Below are positions 25,977 through 33,583 of a DNA stretch of 37,835 nt, piece after piece. Within the stretch, counting starts at the first letter, position 1, and each line of letters starts with the position of its first letter. Under the pieces are notes generated by a model that was not told the origin of the DNA, ran no database searches, and saw nothing but the letters and a program-made list of their open reading frames with translations. Origin of the DNA: an uncultured Verrucomicrobiota bacterium (GTDB lineage Bacteria; Verrucomicrobiota; Verrucomicrobiia; Limisphaerales; JADLHS01); assembly GCA_903828255.1 (NCBI GenBank), contig CAIKLQ010000929.1:1-37835 (forward strand), in the 5' to 3' direction. The position numbers and the translations under genes were made by a program.

Positions 25977-26621
25977 ATGATAAAGGCTTTCTTGCTGATT
26001 TTTGAACCGGTTCAGAGCTGGGACGTGGTGGCTCGTTCCCAACGCAGTCTCGCGTTCATTTTCGTGACGTTCCTGCTGCCGATGGTCTTGCTTTCGTCCG
26101 CCGTGGAAGGTTTTGGGCTGGTGCATTGGGGGAAATTTCGCGCCGATGTGGATGTCCAGTCCGCCAAGAAATTCACCCCGTCGGAGGCGGTGGTTTATGA
26201 AACCGGGCAGGTGGTGCTTTACCTCACGGTGGTATTCGTCGCTGCCGGAATCCTCAAGTCCCTCGGGGAGACGTTTCATGGCCGGCATACCCACACTCAG
26301 TCGTTCAAGACCATCGCCTACGGTTTAAGTCCGTTGTTTGTGTTGCGGTTGTTCGACGCGCTTCCGGCGGTGAGTCCCTGGATGGGTTGGTGGGCTACTT
26401 GGAGCATTGGGGTGGTGCTTTGCGTGGTCGTGCTTTACCAGGGGCTGCCGCGAGTGATGATGCCTGACCCACCGCATGCGTTTGGGCTTTATTTGATGAC
26501 TTCGCTGCTGGTGGCGCTGATTACCGGCATGCAGCGGGGTCTCACCGGCGGGTACCTCCACGGCGACTTCAAACCCATCGAGCAATTCATCTCCGCCGCA
26601 GCCGAGCGACTGCCTTTTTGA
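25977..26621 (+). CDS. YIP1-like integral membrane protein
   Basis: A 214-residue membrane protein. The N-terminal MIKAFLLIFEPVQSWDVVARS resembles the start of bacterial YIP1-domain proteins. Hydrophobic helices are visible at about 26-45, 78-97, 118-135, 140-157 and 165-183, giving about five transmembrane segments. These bacterial relatives of the eukaryotic Yip1 membrane-traffic proteins have no defined function. ATG at 25977. Its 3' end overlaps the oppositely oriented NagK-MurQ gene by 35 bases. Confidence 0.75.
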   Translation: MIKAFLLIFEPVQSWDVVARSQRSLAFIFVTFLLPMVLLSSAVEGFGLVHWGKFRADVDVQSAKKFTPSEAVVYETGQVVLYLTVVFVAAGILKSLGETFHGRHTHTQSFKTIAYGLSPLFVLRLFDALPAVSPWMGWWATWSIGVVLCVVVLYQGLPRVMMPDPPHAFGLYLMTSLLVALITGMQRGLTGGYLHGDFKPIEQFISAAAERLPF

Positions 26622-28473
26622 TCACGCCACCGCAGGCTAGCAGCGTTGTTTGGGCGAGAGCGTAATCTGCGCCGGTCAACTCCTGCACAATCCGGGTCGC
26701 ACGGTCGCGCAACTTTACGTTCGTCGGCACGACGTCCACCATCAGGTTGCTGGAAACTTTTCCCAACTGCACCATCGCCAGGGTGGTCAGGAGGTTCAGC
26801 ACCAGTTTGGTCGCCGCGCCGGCTTTCAAACGCGTGGAACCGGTCAAAACTTCCGGCCCGTGTTTCGGAATGATGCAGACGTCCGGGCGCATCGCGTGGG
26901 GAATGTTCAGGAACGGATTAAACGCGAGCAACACGGTTTTGGCCCGGCGCGCTTTGGCGGCCTGTAATGCGCCCCAAACGAACGGGGTGGTGCCGCTCGC
27001 CGCAATGCCGAACACGACGTCGCGCGCGGTCACGCCGCGAATTGCCACGGCGGTGGCTCCGGCGGGCGCGTCGTCCTCCGCGCCCTCGACGGGCTTCAAT
27101 AGCGCCGTCGGTCCACCTGCGAGGATGGCTTGCACCATGTCGGGCGAGGTGCGGAAAGTCACCGGACATTCGCTGGCATCGAGCACGCCGAGGCGTCCGC
27201 TTGTACCAGCGCCGACGTAGAAAAGGCGACCGCCTTGGCGGAAGGAGTTCACGATGAGCCGCAACGCGCGCTCGATTGGTCGTCGTTCCGCGAGTAGTGC
27301 GCTGTGAATTCGCGCGTCCTCTCGGATCATCAGTGTGATCCCATCCGCCAGCGATAGTTTGTCGAGGCGCAGCGAGCGCGGGTTGCGCTGCTCTGTGGGC
27401 GAGAGGCGGGTGGAGCGCACTGGCAGCACAGGTGGAGTGCCGAGCCCCGTCGCGGCTAGGCTGGCTTCTGTTTTGGAAACTTGCCGAGACGGTGCTCGCC
27501 GCTCCGGTTGCGGGGATGGTTCAGCGGTCTGGCGGGCCAACTCCACCGCGCCCCAAACGCTCTCGCGCTGAAGTGGTGTGACGCGGGCGGTGGGCCATTC
27601 CTGGCGGAGTCGCCTGGCCAGCAAGCGGGCGAAGCGCGGTTGCTTGAGCAGGACGCTGCCGGCCAGAACAAATTGGATGGGCGTCCCGTGTTTTGCCCGA
27701 CGATGTGCGCAAGTGAGAGCGTTCTCGGCTAGCGCACCGATGGCCGTGTCGAGAATTGTCGCTGCCAGGGAATCGCCTTTCGCCCACGCCGCGAAAACGT
27801 CGAGGGCGAGTTGCGCGACTTCTGGCTTGCTGGCGGCTTGCGCCCAGTTGATCAACTCCGTGGGCTCATTGAGTTGGAGTGCGTGCAACAGTTGGGCCCC
27901 CAGTTTCGGCCAGCTTCCTTTGCGGTCGAAATGAGCGACGATTGCTTTCAAAGCATCCAACCCGATCTGGTAGGCGCTGCCGTGGTCGCTGAGGACATGT
28001 CCCCAGCCGCCGATGAGCAGATCGTGGCCCCGGGTGGTTTTGGTGTAAACGCAAGAACCGGTACCGCTGACGATCAAGACCTGAGCGCCAGCGGGCAGGC
28101 GTTTTGGAGCTCGCGACTGTTGCGCGGGCAACTGCGCGGCGAGCAATGCGATTTCCAAATCGTTCGTGGCGTGGCACGAAACGCCCGGCCAGACGATGGC
28201 GGCGAGTTCGCGGACGCGTTGCGCGTCGGACTTGGCCCACGCGCCCGCCAGGCCGATGCCGAGGACGGTGGGTTTGGGCAATGCCTGCGCAAGGCTCTGA
28301 AACTGCGCGATGAGTTCCGCGTCCGACAGCAATTTCACATTCGACGGGCCGGACTCGATTCGGCGTATAAGTTCACCGCCAGCGTTGGCGGCCACGGCGA
28401 TGGTGTGCGTGCCGCCGCCATCAATGCCGAGATAAATGGCCGCTGAAGCAGGATCTGCCGAATTGTGTTTCAC
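26587..28473 (-). CDS. murQ: Fusion of BadF/BadG-type N-acetylglucosamine kinase and MurNAc-6-phosphate etherase
   Basis: A 628-residue fusion. The first domain (about 12-300) is a sugar kinase of the BadF/BadG/BcrA type: IYLGIDGGGTHTIAVAANAG, then IVSGTGSCVYTKT and GGWGHVLSDHGSAYQIG. A linker of about 60 residues holds a 72-bp palindromic element. The second domain (about 365-628) is MurQ, with FYVGAGTSGRLGVLDASECP then VTF, and EGAEDDA carrying the likely second acidic residue. It ends in the usual SIS fold. MurQ cleaves the lactyl ether of MurNAc-6-phosphate to GlcNAc-6-phosphate and D-lactate, and the kinase would phosphorylate GlcNAc, so both domains feed GlcNAc-6-phosphate. The GTG at 28473 is favoured since it starts near the kinase domain. 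A TTG at 28566 gives an unmatched basic extension. Confidence 0.9.
   Translation of the reverse strand: MKHNSADPASAAIYLGIDGGGTHTIAVAANAGGELIRRIESGPSNVKLLSDAELIAQFQSLAQALPKPTVLGIGLAGAWAKSDAQRVRELAAIVWPGVSCHATNDLEIALLAAQLPAQQSRAPKRLPAGAQVLIVSGTGSCVYTKTTRGHDLLIGGWGHVLSDHGSAYQIGLDALKAIVAHFDRKGSWPKLGAQLLHALQLNEPTELINWAQAASKPEVAQLALDVFAAWAKGDSLAATILDTAIGALAENALTCAHRRAKHGTPIQFVLAGSVLLKQPRFARLLARRLRQEWPTARVTPLQRESVWGAVELARQTAEPSPQPERRAPSRQVSKTEASLAATGLGTPPVLPVRSTRLSPTEQRNPRSLRLDKLSLADGITLMIREDARIHSALLAERRPIERALRLIVNSFRQGGRLFYVGAGTSGRLGVLDASECPVTFRTSPDMVQAILAGGPTALLKPVEGAEDDAPAGATAVAIRGVTARDVVFGIAASGTTPFVWGALQAAKARRAKTVLLAFNPFLNIPHAMRPDVCIIPKHGPEVLTGSTRLKAGAATKLVLNLLTTLAMVQLGKVSSNLMVDVVPTNVKLRDRATRIVQELTGADYALAQTTLLACGGVIKKAVARLRRR
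27434..27505 (-). repeat. 72-bp palindromic element inside the NagK-MurQ linker
   Basis: Bounded by GGAGTGCCGAGC (27434-27445) and GCTCGCCGCTCC (27494-27505), which are near-complementary. Read on the minus strand, its first 30 bases match the element in mnmE at 27 positions, and both copies are exactly 72 bp. It encodes ERRAPSRQVS and the following residues in the same frame as in MnmE. Confidence 0.85.
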
Positions 28474-28568
28474 CGCGCGCAAAATGGGTGCCGGGCGCAG
28501 AGGCGTCAAGCGTGTCGTGCGAAACGGCTTGGTTGCCCGGGAAAATTTGACTATTTCTCTGCACAAAC

Positions 28569-28814
28569 ATGAATCAAACCGAACAGGAAATTTTGCAGAC
28601 GTTCATTGAATTGGACGCCTCGGTCAAAGGCCTGGCCAGCATTCAGCCCAAGCCGAATCTGTTGCCGCTGTTCGCCCGGCTCGATGAGTTAGCCGCTCAG
28701 CTTCCGCGCTCGACCGACCCGGAATTGCTGCATTTCCTCCAGCACAAGAGTTACGAGAAGGCCCGCGCTAAACTCGAAGGTCAACAAGCGGCGCACGGCT
28801 CGTGCAGGCGCTGA
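28569..28814 (+). CDS. Small conserved-looking protein upstream of mnmE
   Basis: An 81-residue soluble protein of unknown function. It begins MNQTEQEILQTFIELDASVK and continues with a Leu-rich amphipathic helical stretch (PNLLPLFARLDELAAQLP, about 30-47). It ends with a segment (DPELLHFLQHKSYEKARAKL, about 51-70) that looks like a compact helical domain. Codon use resembles that of its neighbours. It is divergent from the NagK-MurQ gene, with the two starts within about 100 bases, and ends 27 bases before mnmE, so it is probably in the mnmE transcript. No strong ribosome binding site is visible. No family name is claimed. Confidence 0.65.
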   Translation: MNQTEQEILQTFIELDASVKGLASIQPKPNLLPLFARLDELAAQLPRSTDPELLHFLQHKSYEKARAKLEGQQAAHGSCRR

Positions 28815-28841
28815 CAACTCCTCGCACCTGGCCCTTTCCGC

Positions 28842-30272
28842 ATGTTCGACGACACCATTGCCGCGATGGCCACGCCCCTGGGCGAAGGCGGGTTGGCCGT
28901 AATTCGCCTTTCCGGCACGCAGGCGCTGACGGTGGCGGATCGGTGCTTCACGCCGGTCGGGAAGAACTCCCGCAAACCCAGCGAAGCCGCAAGCCACACG
29001 ATCCAGTACGGAAAAATCATGCGCGCCGGGCGGCAGGTGGACGAAGTGTTGTGCGCTGTAATGCGCGCCCCGCGGACCTACACGCGCGAAGATGTGGTGG
29101 AGATTAATTGTCACGGCGGCATCCTCTGCTCCAAGACGGTGCTCGATACTGTGATCGAGAATGGCGCGCGACTCGCTGCGCCCGGCGAGTTCACCCAGCG
29201 CGCCTTCCTCAACGGCCGGCTCGACCTCACGCAGGCGGAGGCGGTGCTGGACCTGATTCATTCGCGCACCGAACTCGCGCTGGCCGCAGCGAATGAACAA
29301 CTCGCGGGAAAACTGGGCCAGCGCATTAACGATTTGCGCGACGACCTCATGGCAACGCTCGCGCACCTCGAGGCCTACCTTGATTTCCCGGACGAGGACA
29401 TCCCGCCAGCCACGCGGGAGGAACTGGAAGAAAAGTTAGAGCGCGGCATCGCGTTCATGGACGAATTGCTGCGCACGGCGAACGAGGGGCAGATTTTGCG
29501 GCGCGGCATCCGGGCGGCGATTGTGGGTCGGCCGAACGCGGGGAAGTCCAGTTTGCTCAACCAATTGCTCGGCCACAATCGCGCCATCGTCTCCGCCATC
29601 CCCGGCACGACGCGCGATACGATTGAAGAAACGGCAAACATCCGCGGCCTGCCGGTGGTGTTCATTGACACGGCGGGATTGCGCGAAGCGCATGACGAAC
29701 TGGAACTGGAAGGGATCCGCCGCAGTCGCGAATCGCTGGCGCGGGCGGAATTTGTTTTGCAGGTGCTGGATGCTTCCGAACCGCTGACGGCGGCGGATGA
29801 ACAGTATCTGGCGGAGTTCGGCGGCAAGAAACGGATCTTCGTGCGGAACAAAGTGGATTTGCCTCAGCAGTGGAGCGCGCAGGAATTGGAGCGCCGAGCA
29901 CCGTCTCGGCCCGTTTCTGGTAACGAACCCCAACGCGCGGATTCAGAGGTCGGCGCTCCGAGCATTGACGTTTGTTGCACGACGGGGCAGGGGATCGAAG
30001 CTCTCAAGGATGCCATCAAGGCGCTCGTGTGGTCCGGCGAGATCAAGTCCGAGATGTTGCAGGTGATGATCAACTCGCGCCATCAAGATGCGTTGCGGCG
30101 GGCGCGTGAAGCCGGCGTTATCGCGCTGGAGGCGTTGCGCGCGGATTTGGCCCTCGACCTGGTCGCCTCGGATTTGCACATAGCGGTGAATGCCGTGGGC
30201 GAAGTCGTGGGCAAGACGGCGACGGAGGATTTGCTGGATTCAATCTTCCGCCAGTTCTGCATTGGGAAATGA
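28842..30272 (+). CDS. mnmE: tRNA uridine-5-carboxymethylaminomethyl modification GTPase MnmE
   Basis: A 476-residue GTPase that, with MnmG, modifies the wobble uridine of several tRNAs. The N-terminal folate-binding domain starts DTIAAMATPLGEGGLAVIRLSG. The G domain has GRPNAGKSSLLN (G1, about 228), GTTRDT (G2), DTAG (G3) and NKVD (G4, about 340). The C-terminus ends FCIGK, whose Cys is catalytically important. Between G4 and the TTGQG segment (G5 region) the protein carries about 24 extra residues (ERRAPSRPVSGNEP, then QRADSEVGAP) encoded by a 72-bp palindromic element. The loop position suggests it is tolerated. ATG at 28842. No mnmG is nearby. Confidence 0.96.
   Translation: MFDDTIAAMATPLGEGGLAVIRLSGTQALTVADRCFTPVGKNSRKPSEAASHTIQYGKIMRAGRQVDEVLCAVMRAPRTYTREDVVEINCHGGILCSKTVLDTVIENGARLAAPGEFTQRAFLNGRLDLTQAEAVLDLIHSRTELALAAANEQLAGKLGQRINDLRDDLMATLAHLEAYLDFPDEDIPPATREELEEKLERGIAFMDELLRTANEGQILRRGIRAAIVGRPNAGKSSLLNQLLGHNRAIVSAIPGTTRDTIEETANIRGLPVVFIDTAGLREAHDELELEGIRRSRESLARAEFVLQVLDASEPLTAADEQYLAEFGGKKRIFVRNKVDLPQQWSAQELERRAPSRPVSGNEPQRADSEVGAPSIDVCCTTGQGIEALKDAIKALVWSGEIKSEMLQVMINSRHQDALRRAREAGVIALEALRADLALDLVASDLHIAVNAVGEVVGKTATEDLLDSIFRQFCIGK
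29888..29959 (+). repeat. 72-bp palindromic element inside mnmE
   Basis: Bounded by the exact inverted repeat GGAGCGCCGA (29888-29897) and TCGGCGCTCC (29950-29959). It is in frame and encodes ERRAPSRPVS plus about 14 more residues. It matches the element at 27434-27505 (minus strand) at 49 of 72 positions, ungapped, by my manual count. Confidence 0.85.
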
Positions 30273-30342
30273 GTTGGAGTTCAAGCTTTAGCTTGTCGCG
30301 GGAAGATGGTTTTGTGGAACGATCTGAAGCTTGAACTCCAAC
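30273..30342. repeat. 70-bp palindromic element directly after the mnmE stop
   Basis: GTTGGAGTTCAAGCTT (30273-30288) and its exact 16-bp complement AAGCTTGAACTCCAAC (30327-30342) bound a 38-base loop. The element begins on the base after the mnmE TGA. It could form a hairpin at the 3' end of the mnmE transcript. Confidence 0.8.
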
Positions 30343-30343
30343 G

Positions 30344-30375
30344 AAAAAACGCCCCGAGCCGAAGCCCGGGGCGTT
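30344..30375 (-). terminator. Rho-independent terminator of the mre-rod operon
   Basis: Read on the minus strand, a 12-bp stem (AACGCCCCGGGC / GCTCGGGGCGTT, one G-U pair) closes a UUCG loop and is followed by a U-run. It starts 18 bases after the stop of the RNase E/G gene. Confidence 0.9.
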
Positions 30376-30393
30376 GGATATTTCAAACCGATC

Positions 30394-32364
30394 TCAACTG
30401 CCAACGCTCGCCAGCTCTTCGTTGGTCGTCACGTTTTGAATCTTGAACTGCTCGGCGTGCATGGCCGGGTCGGCGCGGAAGGAGAGTTTGCCGAAGTAGC
30501 GTTTCTCCATTGCAATGAGGTGCTTTTCATCCTCGGTGCGGAGCCGTTCCAGCACGTTCGGGTGAACCACGATGCGGAGCTCGAAGTCGTTCTCATCGCG
30601 CTGGCGTTTCTTGAGGATTTCCTGGAGCTTGCGCTGAATCTCGACGCTCATGGTGAGGGAACTCTTCACCTTGGCGCGGCCCTGGCAATACGGGCAATCG
30701 TCATACACCGCGGCGCGCACGCTTTCGGTGTGACGCTGGCGGGTCATTTCCATCAGGCCGAGTTGGGAGATCGGCAGGATGTGGGTCTTGGCCTTGTCGC
30801 GGCGCAGACCTTCCTTGACGCGGGTGTAAACCTGCTGCTGGTCGCGGCGGGATTTCATGTCAATGAAGTCGAGCACGATCAAACCGCCCATGTTGCGGAG
30901 GCGCAACTGCCGGCAGATTTCGTCGCCGGCTTCGAGGTTGACCTTGAGGATGGATTGCTCCTGATCTTTGCCGCCTTTGTGGCGGCCAGTGTTCACGTCA
31001 ATCGCCACGAGGGCCTCCGTTTCGTCAATCACGATGTAGCCCCCGCTCTTGAGATGCACCTGGCGCGCGAAGGCGTTCTCCAGTTGTTTCGAGATGCTGA
31101 ACCGGTCGAAGATCGGCTGGGCATCGGTGTAATACTTGATTTTGCTGACGGAACGCTTGGAGATTTTGGAAATCATCTCGCGCATGCGGTCGTAGGCTTT
31201 TTGACTGTCCACGACGATGCGCTCCACGTCTTCGGTGAGGAAGTCGCGCACCGTTCGCTCGATGAGGTCCGGCTCCTGGAAGACACAGGTGGCCATGCCC
31301 TGGGATTTGATGCGTTCCTGGATGCCGTGCCATTCTTCCAGCAACAAGGCGAGGTCGCGCACGAAGTAACGCTTTTGCTGGCCCTCGCCGGCGGTGCGCA
31401 TGATGACGCCCATACCGTCGGGGAGCGAAAGTTCCCGGAGAATTTTTTTCAAGTTCTTCCGCTCCTCCTGACTCTCGATCTTGCGCGAAATACCGCTTTG
31501 ATCCGAGTTCGGTAGCAGCACGAGGTAGCGGCCGGGTAGCACGACGTTGGTCGTGATGCGCGGGCCTTTGGTGCTGATGGGACCTTTGGTGACCTGCACG
31601 ATGATATCGCTGCCGGGCGGATAGACGCGCGGGATGTCCTTTTGCGTGATCTTCGGACGGTCGCGGCGTTTGGCGCCTTCGCGCTCGACGATTTCCACGC
31701 CGCTGTCGAACTGGTTGGGAATGATGTCCCAGTAATGCAGGAAGGCATTTTTCTCGAAGCCGATGTCCACGAAGGCGGCTTTCAAACCGTCTTCGAGATT
31801 GCGCACGCGGCCCTTGAAGATGCTGCCCACGAGGCGTTCCTCGGTGGTGCGCTCGATGTTGAATTCCTCCAACTTGCCGTCTTCGAGCACGCCGACGCGC
31901 GTTTCGAGCGTCTCGGCGTTGATGATGACTTCCTTGTGGAGTTTCTTGACCGGGCGGATGAGGCGTTGCACGCGTTTGACGAGATTGCTGGCGGCGACTT
32001 TGATTGTTTCCACGAGGCCCTTGGGCTGTTCGGGCACGGTGACGGGCTTGAATGTTTTTTCCTCCTCCACTTGGGCGGGGGTTTGCAGGTTGGGTTCGCG
32101 AAACTCGCGTTTCGCTTCCGGTGTGGCGGGCGCGGCTTCTGGCTGGCCTTCCGCCGGCAAACCGGCGGCGATGTTTTCGGCGCGTTCGATCTCGCTCTGG
32201 TGGCGGCGCTCGAATAATCGCTCGGGGCCACCGACCGTCTGGCCGATGACCTCGGCCCGGGCTTGGGTAGCGTCGTGGTCCGCTTTTTGCGGACCTTGAC
32301 CGAGACCTCCGCTGGGGCGGAAGCGCATGCCGCGGCGGCGGCGGCCAAAGTTTCTGTCACTCAT
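30394..32364 (-). CDS. rng: Ribonuclease E/G family protein
   Basis: A 656-residue endoribonuclease. The N-terminal extension (about 1-125) is Arg/Glu/Pro-rich and disordered looking. The S1 RNA-binding domain (about 180-270) includes GSIFKGRVRNLEDGLKAAFV then DIGFEKNAFLHY. The catalytic DNase-I-like domain has IDETEALVAIDVNTG (about 450) and LIVLDFIDM (about 492), the magnesium-binding aspartates of RNase E/G. CPYCQGRAKVKS (about 550) is the zinc-link. No long C-terminal degradosome scaffold is present, so it is closer to RNase G or a short RNase E. It starts four bases after rodA and precedes the operon terminator. It likely acts in mRNA decay and 16S rRNA processing. Confidence 0.93.
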   Translation of the reverse strand: MSDRNFGRRRRGMRFRPSGGLGQGPQKADHDATQARAEVIGQTVGGPERLFERRHQSEIERAENIAAGLPAEGQPEAAPATPEAKREFREPNLQTPAQVEEEKTFKPVTVPEQPKGLVETIKVAASNLVKRVQRLIRPVKKLHKEVIINAETLETRVGVLEDGKLEEFNIERTTEERLVGSIFKGRVRNLEDGLKAAFVDIGFEKNAFLHYWDIIPNQFDSGVEIVEREGAKRRDRPKITQKDIPRVYPPGSDIIVQVTKGPISTKGPRITTNVVLPGRYLVLLPNSDQSGISRKIESQEERKNLKKILRELSLPDGMGVIMRTAGEGQQKRYFVRDLALLLEEWHGIQERIKSQGMATCVFQEPDLIERTVRDFLTEDVERIVVDSQKAYDRMREMISKISKRSVSKIKYYTDAQPIFDRFSISKQLENAFARQVHLKSGGYIVIDETEALVAIDVNTGRHKGGKDQEQSILKVNLEAGDEICRQLRLRNMGGLIVLDFIDMKSRRDQQQVYTRVKEGLRRDKAKTHILPISQLGLMEMTRQRHTESVRAAVYDDCPYCQGRAKVKSSLTMSVEIQRKLQEILKKRQRDENDFELRIVVHPNVLERLRTEDEKHLIAMEKRYFGKLSFRADPAMHAEQFKIQNVTTNEELASVGS

Positions 32365-32368
32365 ATAT

Positions 32369-33583
32369 TTAGTATCCTCTTCGATTCAGGTGAATGTTTT
32401 GTAACCAGCCCATGGCGATCAACGAGCCTAGCACTGAAGACCCGCCGTAAGATAACAGCGGCAGTGGCACGCCCGTCACAGGCATTAACCGGATGTTCAT
32501 GCCGATATTGATGAACACGTGACTGAACAGGAGCGTGACTACGCCCACCGCCAGCACTTTCCCCAGGCGATCGCGCGCCTGGCCGGCGATCCTCAGTCCG
32601 GTGAAGAGGACCACCGCATACAGCGTGAGCACCGCCACGCTGCCAACGAACCCCTTCTCCTCGGCAATGACAGAGAATATGAAGTCGTTGTGCGCCACAG
32701 AACGGGGCAGGAAACCCAGAGACTTCTGGGTGCCTTCGCCCCAACCTTTCCCGGTCAGGCCTCCGGAGCCGACCGAGATCAACGCCTGCCGGACGTTCAT
32801 GGAATCGTCCATTTGTTTTAGCCGCAGGCGTTTCAGCTCCTCCTTCGTGGCATTGGGCGGAGCAAAATTGGTGTAGTCGCGACCGAAATAAACCAGCAAG
32901 CGGTCGCGTTGATAGGAATGAAGGGGAATTCGCCAGTGGTCATTCTTCACAAACAAAATGTTCGCGAGACACAAGGCGGCCACCACCCCGCCCAGGCCGA
33001 GCAAGCGCAACAGATACTTTCGCGGCGTGCCGGCGACAAACATCATGGCAAAGCCCGTCGGGACCAGCACGAGCGCCGAACCGAGATCGGGTTCTTTCAT
33101 GATGAGCAGAAACGGCAGCACCAGCATCCCGAGCGGTTTCCAGAAATTGATGCCGAGGCGCAGTTCGTCGGCAGGACGGCTGAGAAAACTGCCGAGCGCC
33201 AAAATGAAACCGAGCTTGGCGAACTCCGACGGTTGCAGGCTGAAGAATCCCAAATCAAACCAGCGGCGCGCGTTGTATCGCACCGTGCCGAACAGGAGCA
33301 CCAGCACCAGCAGCACGATCGTTACCCAGTAAATCACAAACGCCCAGCGCGTGATGGTGTGGTAGTCCACAAAGCAGAGCGCCGCCGCCGCCCCCAAGCC
33401 ACAGCTATACCAGAAAGCCTGTCGCAACCAGAGTTGCTTGAGCGCTGGCACGAGGGCGGCGGATTCGCTCGCGAATGTGGCGCTGTGAACGAACGCGATC
33501 CCCATGAGCATCAGGCCCCCGATGGCGACTATCTGCAACCGATCCAGCCGGGGCGCGTTTTCGTTGAGGTTGACGGCGTTCAT
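32369..33583 (-). CDS. rodA: Rod-shape-determining SEDS protein RodA
   Basis: A 404-residue SEDS-family glycosyltransferase that polymerises lipid II during cell elongation together with PBP2. It has about ten transmembrane segments. Family landmarks are FDLGFFSLQPSEFAKLGFIL (about 110-129), EPDLGSALVLVPTGFAMMFV (about 163-182) and GLTGKGWGEGTQKSLGFLP (about 283-301). The final part is SYGGSSVLGSLIAMGWL then QNIHL. The ATG at 33583 is chosen since it starts just before the first helix and overlaps the mrdA stop by four bases (ATGA), which implies translational coupling. The open frame extends upstream inside mrdA. Confidence 0.95.
   Translation of the reverse strand: MNAVNLNENAPRLDRLQIVAIGGLMLMGIAFVHSATFASESAALVPALKQLWLRQAFWYSCGLGAAAALCFVDYHTITRWAFVIYWVTIVLLVLVLLFGTVRYNARRWFDLGFFSLQPSEFAKLGFILALGSFLSRPADELRLGINFWKPLGMLVLPFLLIMKEPDLGSALVLVPTGFAMMFVAGTPRKYLLRLLGLGGVVAALCLANILFVKNDHWRIPLHSYQRDRLLVYFGRDYTNFAPPNATKEELKRLRLKQMDDSMNVRQALISVGSGGLTGKGWGEGTQKSLGFLPRSVAHNDFIFSVIAEEKGFVGSVAVLTLYAVVLFTGLRIAGQARDRLGKVLAVGVVTLLFSHVFINIGMNIRLMPVTGVPLPLLSYGGSSVLGSLIAMGWLQNIHLNRRGY

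Noticed and set aside
30331-31515. Plus-strand open frame of 394 codons opposite the RNase E/G gene, hydrophobic and His/Val-rich
   Set aside because: It begins in the terminator hairpin and is the reverse of the catalytic domain. No real protein motif.
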